NCBI GenBank assembly: GCA_031267955.1
Contig: JAIRYB010000108.1
Span: 1-10,084 of the forward strand
DNA length: 10,084 nucleotides
From: Spirochaetaceae bacterium
GTDB taxonomy: Bacteria; Spirochaetota; Spirochaetia; Treponematales; Breznakiellaceae
Direction of reading: 5' to 3'
Made by a program: the position numbers and the translations under genes. The notes beneath the pieces were generated by a model. That model was not told the origin of the DNA, ran no database searches, and worked only from the letters and a program-made list of their open reading frames with translations. This document shows, piece by piece, positions 1 to 5,273 of this stretch. Positions within the stretch are counted from its first letter, which is position 1, and every line of letters begins with the position of its first letter.

Positions 1-1355
1 CCCTGCTTAGCCGCCTTCCCGGGCCCGGCGAAATTTCCCCCCGCGCCGGCGCGGCCCGCGCCCTGGAAGCCATGGGCGTGCCGGGGCGGCCCTGGGACAA
101 GGCCGGGGAGGCGCTGCTAAAGCCGTCGAAGATTGTGGTTGACGGTATCGCGGGCACAGGGCTTTCCGGGCCGCTGCGGGGCGTCCCGCTCGGCATGGCG
201 GAGGCGCTCAACCGGGCGCGGGAAAATGCCGGCGCGGAAGGCGGGGCCGGCCCGGGCGCCGGGGAAGGCGCGCCGGGGGAAAGGCTGCTTGTCGTTTCCG
301 TCGACGTGCCTTCGGGCATCTGCGACGCATTTAGGCCGCCCTGGCCTGTTGTCGTGGCTGACGCGGTTTTGGCGCTAGAGCCGGCGAAACTTGCCCTCTA
401 CAAGCCCGCGGCCCGTTGTTTTGCCGGGGCTGTTTTGCCTGTAGGCGGTATTTTTCCGCCGGCCCTTGTTGAAAAATACTGCGGGGCGGAGCTTATCGGC
501 TGGGGAGGCGTGCGTAACCTTATTCCCGCTGTCGCGCCGGACGCCTGCAAATACGACCGGGGGGTGGCGGAGATACGGGCCGGTTCGGCGGGTAGCGCCG
601 GCGCGGCCCGGATCGCCGCGGCCGGCGCCCAGGCGGCCGGGGCCGGGCTTGTCCGGCTTGCGGTGGACGCCGCCCTTTACCCGGTACTGGCCGCGTCTTC
701 GGGCGGGGTCATGGTTTTCGAGGCAGGAAGCGCCGCCGATGATTCCGGCCGCTTCAGGCCCGACGCGGTGCTGCTCGGCCCGGGCTGGGGGAGGAACGCC
801 GGCCGGAAAGAGACGCTGGAGGCGGCGCTCAGGCGGGAAGGGGAGGGGACGCCGCTTGTCCTTGACGCCGACGCCATTGCCCTGGCAAAGGGGAGGGTCT
901 TCAGCGGCAGCACGATTCTTACCCCCCATCCCGGCGAGCTGGCGAATTTCGCGGGCGTAAGCAAAGAGGAATTGGCCGGCGATCCGCTTTCAATTCTAAA
1001 AGACGCCGCCGGGAAAGCAAACGCGGTGATTCTGTTCAAGACCGCGGTGCTTATTATCGCCGGGCCGGGGGATTCAGGGCGCCGCCTTGCGGTGATTGAC
1101 GGCATGGCCCCCGCGCTGGGAGCCGGCGGTTCCGGCGACCTTCTTGCGGGGCTTTGCGCCGGTATAGCCGCCCGTATGAGGGCAAGGTCCCTTCGCGGCG
1201 GGCCTGAACCGCCTGCGGATGTTTTTTCCTGCGCCGCCGTCGCGGCCGCCCTTTTGATCGCCGCCGCTAAGGGACCGGCTTCCCGGCGCTTTGCCGATCC
1301 CCTGGATCTTGCCCGCACTGCCGCCGCCCTTGCCGGGGACGCCTGGCTGCCCTGA
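1..1355 (+). CDS. nnrD: Bifunctional NAD(P)H-hydrate epimerase / NAD(P)HX dehydratase (5' end outside window)
   Basis: This is a metabolite-repair enzyme. The N-terminal YjeF_N domain epimerises hydrated NAD(P)H, and the C-terminal ribokinase-fold domain dehydrates S-NAD(P)HX using ADP or ATP. The frame is open from base 3 with no stop before the ATG at 72, so the gene is truncated by the window edge and that ATG is internal. Numbering from it, the epimerase half shows VDGIAGTGLSGPLRG (23-37) and VSVDVPSG (75-82). The dehydratase half shows a Gly/Ala-rich segment ending GAGLVRL (161-196), LLGPGWG (234-240), VLDADAI (263-269), TPHPGEL (284-290) and GAGGSGDLLAG (350-360), whose D356 is the expected catalytic Asp. 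Family motifs are intact, so the enzyme is probably active. A Gly/Ala/Glu-rich insertion at 51-70 sits inside the epimerase domain. The stop is TGA at 1353. Family assignment is firm; activity is inferred. Confidence 0.93.
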   Translation, partial: LLSRLPGPGEISPRAGAARALEAMGVPGRPWDKAGEALLKPSKIVVDGIAGTGLSGPLRGVPLGMAEALNRARENAGAEGGAGPGAGEGAPGERLLVVSVDVPSGICDAFRPPWPVVVADAVLALEPAKLALYKPAARCFAGAVLPVGGIFPPALVEKYCGAELIGWGGVRNLIPAVAPDACKYDRGVAEIRAGSAGSAGAARIAAAGAQAAGAGLVRLAVDAALYPVLAASSGGVMVFEAGSAADDSGRFRPDAVLLGPGWGRNAGRKETLEAALRREGEGTPLVLDADAIALAKGRVFSGSTILTPHPGELANFAGVSKEELAGDPLSILKDAAGKANAVILFKTAVLIIAGPGDSGRRLAVIDGMAPALGAGGSGDLLAGLCAGIAARMRARSLRGGPEPPADVFSCAAVAAALLIAAAKGPASRRFADPLDLARTAAALAGDAWLP

Positions 1356-1376
1356 AAAAATGTATCCGGCGGCGGC

Positions 1377-1406
1377 TTGACATACTCCACAGTTATATAG
1401 TATTTT
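1377..1406 (+). promoter_or_regulatory. Candidate sigma-70-type promoter for the coiled-coil/nuclease-like gene
   Basis: A perfect TTGACA (-35) lies at 1377-1382. Possible -10 boxes are TATTTT at 1401-1406 (18-base spacer) and TAGTAT at 1398-1403 (15-base spacer). Either would start transcription close to the ATG at 1413. The local sequence is AT-rich against a very GC-rich background, and the site lies between two genes. This is a consensus match only. Confidence 0.45.
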
Positions 1407-1412
1407 ATTGCT

Positions 1413-2036
1413 ATGGTTATCGAAGGCAATCGCGAGCCCGAAATGGGGCTGACTTTTGAAAAAGTATGGGCTATGTTCCAGGAGACGGACCGCAAATTCG
1501 AAAGAATGGCGGAAGATACGGATCGCAAATTCGAAAGAATGGTGGAAGATACGGACCGCCGGTACAGGGAAATGGAACGCCAGTTCCGGGAAACGGACCG
1601 CAAGATCAGTAAATTGGGCAGCCGTGTCGGCGAGCTGGTTGAACATCTGGTATCCCCCAATATCCTGGAAAAATTTAAAAAGTTAGGGTTTAGTTTTGGG
1701 AAGGCCGCCCCTGACGTGCGTTTTACGGGTCCTGATAACCTGACGGTAGCCGAGGTTGACATTCTGCTTGAAAACGGCGATGTCGCGCTGGCGGTGGAGG
1801 TAAAAACAAAACTGACCGTTGACGACGTAAAGGACCATATAAACCGCATGGAAAAACTGCGGCGTTATGCCGACGGGCACGGCGACGGGCGCAGGCTCAT
1901 GGGGGCGGTAGCAGGGGCGATTGTTCCGGACGGGGTAAAATCATTCGCGCTGAAAAGCGGTTTTTACGTAATCGAGCAGGCGGGGGACACGGCGAAGATC
2001 GATGTTCCCGATGGCTTTGTTCCCAGGGAATGGTAG
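1413..2036 (+). CDS. Coiled-coil protein with PD-(D/E)XK nuclease-like core (DUF3782-like)
   Basis: The function is unknown. Residues 23-70 are charged and repetitive: an 11-residue unit of the type (E/D)TDRKFERM(A/V)E occurs at 24-34 and 35-45, a diverged copy starts at 46, and a further ETDRKISKL comes at 60-68. This predicts a long coiled coil, probably for oligomerisation. The C-terminal half has D116 in AEVDILLE followed by E129-V130-K131 in VEVKTKL, the D...ExK signature of the PD-(D/E)XK fold, and then a helix (DDVKDHINRMEKLR, 137-150). Similar small proteins are often annotated DUF3782 or as restriction-endonuclease-like, but cleavage activity is usually untested. The start is uncertain: ATG 1413 has no Shine-Dalgarno sequence and ATG 1443 (M11, MGLTFEKVWAMF) is a reasonable alternative. 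Both neighbours are housekeeping genes with no functional link. The fold is moderately supported; nuclease activity is inference. Confidence 0.8.
   Translation: MVIEGNREPEMGLTFEKVWAMFQETDRKFERMAEDTDRKFERMVEDTDRRYREMERQFRETDRKISKLGSRVGELVEHLVSPNILEKFKKLGFSFGKAAPDVRFTGPDNLTVAEVDILLENGDVALAVEVKTKLTVDDVKDHINRMEKLRRYADGHGDGRRLMGAVAGAIVPDGVKSFALKSGFYVIEQAGDTAKIDVPDGFVPREW
1482..1601 (+). repeat. 33-base in-frame tandem repeat encoding the coiled coil
   Basis: Units start at 1482, 1515 and 1548 (33-base period). A partial unit (gaaacggaccgcaag) starts at 1590 after a 42-base step. The first two units differ at only a few bases, which suggests recent duplication. Each encodes 11 residues, so copy number can change without a frameshift. 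Confidence 0.8.
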
Positions 2037-2173
2037 CGTGTTCTGCCGGGAGGCATCGCGGAAAATCCCGCTTAACGGCCATGTTTTCCGAGTCCGTACA
2101 ACTTCCGCGGCGGTAAATTTTCCGGAGCAAACTCCAGGGTATGGACCCGGTCTTCCAATCGTCTTTTTTGCGG
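2037..2173. other. Intergenic sequence with small inverted repeats, no convincing gene
   Basis: This is the first part of the 462-base gap before recA. It holds CGGAAAA (2059-2065) facing TTTTCCG (2084-2090), the short hairpin GGAG-caaa-CTCC, and the hairpin GGGT-atgg-ACCC. Short open frames cross it on both strands, but none has a ribosome binding site or a recognisable product. It could be a dispersed intergenic repeat or the remnant of a gene; I cannot tell which. Confidence 0.4.
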
Positions 2174-2273
2174 CTATCCAGCCGGGGGGCTAAAGCCATA
2201 GCATATCGGAGCTACCCCAATAGAATATTTTTGCCAGGCGGCTGGATAGTTATCTTTTTTTTTTATTTTTTTT
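2174..2273 (+). terminator. Structured element ending in a long T tract (intrinsic terminator or small structured RNA)
   Basis: A perfect 11-base inverted repeat, CTATCCAGCCG (2174-2184) and CGGCTGGATAG (2239-2249), encloses 54 bases. Five bases later comes a tract of ten T, one A and eight T (2255-2273). Inside, GGGG (2186-2189) can pair with CCCC (2215-2218), stacked on TAGC (2199-2202) with GCTA (2211-2214). A competing short hairpin, CCAG-GCGG-CTGG (2234-2245), would break the outer stem. The T tract points to termination on the plus strand, either of the gene ending at 2036 or of a small RNA. I did not recognise a known riboswitch class. Confidence 0.5.
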
Positions 2274-2321
2274 CTGCTAGCATTGAAGCAAATTCAGGGG
2301 CGGCCGCATATATATTTTGAG

Positions 2322-2351
2322 GCTGTTTCAAATGCCGGATTTCGAAACAGC
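2322..2351. repeat. Near-perfect 12-base-pair stem-loop
   Basis: GCTGTTTC-AAAT (2322-2333) faces ATTT-c-GAAACAGC (2339-2351), with one bulged C and the five-base loop GCCGG. No T tract follows. It may be a dispersed palindromic repeat or a regulatory structure upstream of recA. It is not a standard LexA box, because the CTGT and ACAG halves are 18 bases apart rather than 8. Confidence 0.5.
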
Positions 2352-2437
2352 GGCTTTGGATTGATGGTACGGGGCTTTTCCTGAAACCGGGACGGCTTTG
2401 GGGAGGTCTTTGGCCTGTTTCCGGAATCTGTCCGGCG

Positions 2438-2469
2438 CGGCCTGCGGCCCGAAAATTGGCCGCAGGCCG
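2438..2469 (+). other. GC-rich 12-base-pair hairpin in the recA leader
   Basis: CGGCCTGCGGCC (2438-2449) pairs perfectly with GGCCGCAGGCCG (2458-2469) around the eight-base loop CGAAAATT. It ends 17 bases before the recA Shine-Dalgarno sequence and lacks a T tract. It is more likely an mRNA-stability or translation-control structure than a terminator. Confidence 0.55.
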
Positions 2470-2498
2470 GCCTTAATTATCGTAACGGGAGTAAAAAA

Positions 2499-3851
2499 GT
2501 GGCTAAGACGAGCAGCGAACAGTCGGAAAAAACCAGGGGCAACCCCCTGGCTACCGCGGAGGAGAAGGCCAAGGCGCTGGAGGCGGCGCGCCTTCAAATT
2601 GAAAAACAATTCGGAGCCGGTTCCCTCATGAAACTGGGGGCCCACATTAGCGCGTCGGGCATAGAGACTATCCCCTCCGGCTCCATCCTGCTTGACGAGG
2701 CCCTCGGCATAGGCGGCTATCCCCGGGGAAGGATAATCGAGATTTACGGCCCCGAGTCTTCGGGAAAGACAACCCTGGCCCTGCACGCCATTGCCGAAGC
2801 CCAGAAACTTGGGGGTATAGCCGCGTTTGTAGACGCGGAACATGCCCTGGACCCGCTATACGCGAAAAACCTGGGGGTCAATATCGACGAGCTCTGGATT
2901 TCACAGCCGGACACCGGCGAGCAGGCCCTGGAAATAACGGAGAACCTGGTCCGTTCGGGCGCGGTGGACGTTATCGTGGTGGACTCTGTGGCCGCGCTGA
3001 CGCCCCAGGCGGAAATCGAGGGCGATATGGGCGACGCCCACATGGGGCTCCAGGCCCGGCTTATGAGCCAGGCCCTGCGCAAGCTTACCGCCACCATCGG
3101 CAAGTCCCGCAGCATCCTTATCTTTATCAACCAGACGCGCATGAAAATCGGCGTGGTGTACGGCAACCCGGAAACCACCACCGGCGGCAACGCCCTTAAA
3201 TTTTACGCGTCGCTACGGCTCGAGGTGCGCAAGACCGAGACTATTGAAGGCGGCAAGGACGAAGACGCGGTGGGGAACCGGGTACGGATCAAGGTAGTGA
3301 AGAACAAGGTGGCCCCGCCGTTCCGCCGGGTGGAACTGGAGATCCTGTTCGGCAAGGGTGTTTCCGCCCTGGGAAGCATTCTGGACGCGGCTATCAAGCA
3401 TGAAATTATCGACAAAAAAGGCGCATGGTATTCCATGGGCGAGGAAAAGATAGGCCAGGGCCGGGACAACGTCAAAACTTTTCTGGAGGAAAGGCCGGAG
3501 CTGGCCGCCGAAATAGAGACGAAGCTGCGGAAGCTCATGTTCCCCGGCCTGGACGCGGGCGCCAGGGCCCCTGCGGAAAAACCGGCCGCGCCTAAGCCCG
3601 CTGCTGCCATGGAGACCGTGGCGGAAAGCGAGCCGGTATACAGCGCGCCAGGAACGCCGGAACCGGCCGCCGGGGAGCTCCCCTATGACGAGCCGCCGGT
3701 CACGGTGATCGGGGTCCCCCCCGGCGAAACTGTCCCGCGCCCCGGCCCAGGCCGGCCTCCGAAAGCCGCCCCCATGCCGGCAGCCTCCGCTGTACCGGCA
3801 GCCCCACCCGCCGCCAGGCCTGGCCCGGGAAGGCCGCGCAAAAACCCTTAA
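2499..3851 (+). CDS. recA: Recombinase RecA with long Pro/Ala-rich C-terminal tail
   Basis: RecA is the DNA-dependent ATPase that forms filaments on single-stranded DNA, catalyses strand exchange and acts in recombinational repair. The core is complete: Walker A GPESSGKTT (84-92), catalytic E114 in VDAEHALDP, Walker B VIVVDSVAAL (158-167), the L1 region around GDMGDAHMGLQARLMS (175-190), and L2 NQTRMKIGVVYGNPETTTGG (211-230). The start is GTG 2499, supported by GGGAG at 2487-2491 with a seven-base spacer. At 450 residues it is about 100 longer than typical RecA. About half of the last 100 residues are Ala or Pro, and two AT-hook-like motifs occur: PGPGRPPK (415-422) and PGPGRPRK (441-448). 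Most RecA tails are short and acidic, so this one is unusual. The core assignment is certain; the role of the tail is unknown. No LexA-type operator was recognised upstream. Confidence 0.98.
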   Translation: MAKTSSEQSEKTRGNPLATAEEKAKALEAARLQIEKQFGAGSLMKLGAHISASGIETIPSGSILLDEALGIGGYPRGRIIEIYGPESSGKTTLALHAIAEAQKLGGIAAFVDAEHALDPLYAKNLGVNIDELWISQPDTGEQALEITENLVRSGAVDVIVVDSVAALTPQAEIEGDMGDAHMGLQARLMSQALRKLTATIGKSRSILIFINQTRMKIGVVYGNPETTTGGNALKFYASLRLEVRKTETIEGGKDEDAVGNRVRIKVVKNKVAPPFRRVELEILFGKGVSALGSILDAAIKHEIIDKKGAWYSMGEEKIGQGRDNVKTFLEERPELAAEIETKLRKLMFPGLDAGARAPAEKPAAPKPAAAMETVAESEPVYSAPGTPEPAAGELPYDEPPVTVIGVPPGETVPRPGPGRPPKAAPMPAASAVPAAPPAARPGPGRPRKNP

Positions 3852-3880
3852 GGATTTGCCGCGCTTTGCGTGTAAAAACC

Positions 3881-3911
3881 GTATAAAAATTCATTTCGTG
3901 AATTTTTATAC
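3881..3911. terminator. Perfect 13-base-pair AT-rich stem-loop after recA
   Basis: GTATAAAAATTCA (3881-3893) and TGAATTTTTATAC (3899-3911) are perfect complements around the loop TTTCG, 29 bases past the recA stop. The A and T runs within the arms could let it end transcripts from either direction, but the stem has little GC, which is weak for an intrinsic terminator. An operator palindrome is the alternative reading. Confidence 0.5.
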
Positions 3912-3958
3912 ATTACACATTCCCGGCGGCTTTAGCCTCAAGCGTGCCCGTTAATCGG

Positions 3959-3986
3959 GATATTTTGCGTGAATACGCAAAATATC
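3959..3986. repeat. Perfect 12-base-pair AT-rich stem-loop upstream of the rhamnose operon
   Basis: GATATTTTGCGT (3959-3970) and ACGCAAAATATC (3975-3986) pair perfectly around GAAT. A smaller hairpin, CCCG-ttaat-CGGG (3947-3959), abuts it. No T tract follows, so a protein-binding dyad for operon control, or a cruciform-forming site, is as plausible as a terminator. Confidence 0.5.
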
Positions 3987-4038
3987 TGCAAGCGCGGAGG
4001 CTGCCGGCGCGCGGATCGCAGCCGCATACGCTGTAGTT

Positions 4039-4067
4039 TTCTCCATGTATTCAAGAGAATTCTCCAT
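4039..4067 (+). promoter_or_regulatory. Direct repeat TTCTCCAT, possible operator for the rhamnose operon
   Basis: TTCTCCAT occurs at 4039-4046 and 4060-4067, exactly 21 bases (two helical turns) apart. The second copy overlaps the palindrome GAGAATTCTC (4055-4064). The pair ends 49 bases before the aldolase start. Spacing and position suit an activator or repressor site, but no matching regulator gene lies in the window and no convincing -35/-10 pair was found. Confidence 0.25.
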
Positions 4068-4116
4068 TTACGGCGGGACAAAGCGGCGTCAAAATATAAA
4101 ACTATAAGGAATATAT

Positions 4117-5244
4117 ATGGGCTTGGCGGAATTAACGGAAATATCCCGGTTTTACGGCTCCGCGTCCGGTTATGTGATCGCCGGCGGGGGCAATACTTCT
4201 TTTAAGGACCAGGAAACCCTGTACATCAAGGGTTCGGGTACCAGCCTGGCCGCTATCGAAGCCGGGGGCTTTGTCAGGATGGACCGGAAAAAGCTGGCCC
4301 TCATCTGGGAAAAACAGTACGGCGATAACGCGGACGAGCGGGAGCAGGCGGTCCTTGCCGATTTAATGGCCGCCCGCAGCCCGGGCGAGGAAAACAAGCG
4401 GCCCAGCGTGGAAACCCTGCTCCACGACCTGCTGCCCTTTGCCTATGTAGTTCATACCCACCCTTCGCTGGTAAACGGCCTTTGCTGTTCCAAAGACGGG
4501 GAGGCGAAGGCGTCTGAATTGTTCGGCGGGGAAGCGGTCTGGATCCCCTCCTGCAACCCCGGCTATGTCCTCTCCTCGCTGGTAAAAACTGCGCTTGGCG
4601 CGTACAGGTCCCGCACGGGGAAAAACGCCGCGATCATCCTGCTCCAAAACCACGGGGTTTTTGCGGGCGCGGATTCAACGGACGACATTAAGGCGGTTTA
4701 CGGGCGTATCATGGGCGCGCTGGAAAAATACATAAAAGAAAGGCCGGATTTTTCCAACAAGGCGGAGGAATACGGCAATTCCCGGGAAATCGCGGAACAG
4801 CTCGCCCGCCTTGCGGATAAGGGCAGCGTCGCGGTGTTCGAGCGCAACAACGGGTTTGCCCGCCTTGTGGAGGACGCTTCTTCCTTTTATCCCGTATCTT
4901 CGGCGCTGACGCCGGATCATATAGTCTATTCGGGAAGCGACCCCCTGTTTATAAACGCGGAGGATCTTTCGCCCGCGCCAAGGCTCGAGGCGCTCTGGAA
5001 AGGGCATCTGGAAAAAACAGGGCGCGCCCCGAAAATCGCGGCGGTCCAGGGGCTGGGCGTTTTCGGCATCGGCGATTCGGAAAAGACGGCGCGGCTCGCC
5101 CTTTCCCTGTTTGCCGATACTGCGACGGTGTCCGTATACGCCCGTCCGTTCGGGGGCGCGCTGTTTATGGACCGGGACAAGATTGATTTTATCAACAATT
5201 GGGAAGTGGAACAGTACCGCGCGAAAGTTGGGAATGCCATCTGA
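4117..5244 (+). CDS. Class II aldolase, RhaE-like rhamnulose-1-phosphate aldolase without dehydrogenase domain
   Basis: The predicted reaction is cleavage of L-rhamnulose 1-phosphate to dihydroxyacetone phosphate and L-lactaldehyde in the cytoplasm. Class II aldolase features are clear: the Gly-rich phosphate-binding stretch AGGGNTSF (22-29), IKGSGTSL (37-44), zinc ligands H113 and H115 in HTHPSLVNG, and H179 in QNHGVF. Later segments, TPDHIVYS (265-272) and QGLGVFGIGD (311-320), match the aldolase half of the fused RhaEW-type aldolase/short-chain dehydrogenase. The protein stops at 375 residues, about where the dehydrogenase half would begin, so that half is absent. ATG 4117 is supported by AAGGA at 4106-4110 (six-base spacer). 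It is the first gene of a three-gene operon, with 29 bases to the isomerase. Substrate is inferred from the neighbours; a related deoxysugar phosphate remains possible. Family firm, substrate likely. Confidence 0.85.
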   Translation: MGLAELTEISRFYGSASGYVIAGGGNTSFKDQETLYIKGSGTSLAAIEAGGFVRMDRKKLALIWEKQYGDNADEREQAVLADLMAARSPGEENKRPSVETLLHDLLPFAYVVHTHPSLVNGLCCSKDGEAKASELFGGEAVWIPSCNPGYVLSSLVKTALGAYRSRTGKNAAIILLQNHGVFAGADSTDDIKAVYGRIMGALEKYIKERPDFSNKAEEYGNSREIAEQLARLADKGSVAVFERNNGFARLVEDASSFYPVSSALTPDHIVYSGSDPLFINAEDLSPAPRLEALWKGHLEKTGRAPKIAAVQGLGVFGIGDSEKTARLALSLFADTATVSVYARPFGGALFMDRDKIDFINNWEVEQYRAKVGNAI

Positions 5245-5261
5245 TCGGACTGTCTTTTTGT

Positions 5262-5268
5262 AAGGAGG
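5262..5268 (+). promoter_or_regulatory. Strong ribosome binding site fixing the isomerase start
   Basis: AAGGAGG lies five bases before ATG 5274. The same frame is open back to an ATG at 5199 inside the aldolase gene, but that start has no such signal and would add 25 residues absent from RhaA proteins. The start at 5274 is therefore preferred. Confidence 0.9.
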
Positions 5269-5273
5269 AAAAT

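Noticed and set aside
1482..1601. CRISPR-like array from the 33-base repeats
   Set aside because: The units are contiguous with no unique spacers, lie in frame within a coding sequence and encode a coiled coil.
677..1849. 390-residue open frame on the minus strand across the first two genes
   Set aside because: It is antisense to two well-supported genes. The product is Ser/Arg/Pro-rich low complexity with no motif, as expected from the GC-rich opposite strand.
1897..2199. 100-residue minus-strand open frame from the gap into the nuclease-like gene
   Set aside because: It is half antisense to a supported gene. The remaining peptide has no recognisable family, so I treat it as chance or at most gene debris.
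2037..2498. SOS (LexA) box upstream of recA
   Set aside because: No CTGT-N8-ACAG or CGAAC-N4-GTTCG pattern was found. The one CTGT...ACAG pair is 18 bases apart and belongs to a hairpin.
2328..2843. 171-residue minus-strand open frame overlapping the recA start
   Set aside because: It overlaps the conserved RecA N-terminal region, has no ribosome binding site and no known family.
3969..4205. 78-residue plus-strand frame starting in the recA-aldolase spacer
   Set aside because: It starts inside a stem-loop, lacks a ribosome binding site and runs out of frame into the aldolase.
5199..5273. Longer start for the isomerase, overlapping the aldolase
   Set aside because: The extra 25 residues are the aldolase end read in another frame. 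ATG 5274 has a strong AAGGAGG and fits RhaA length.
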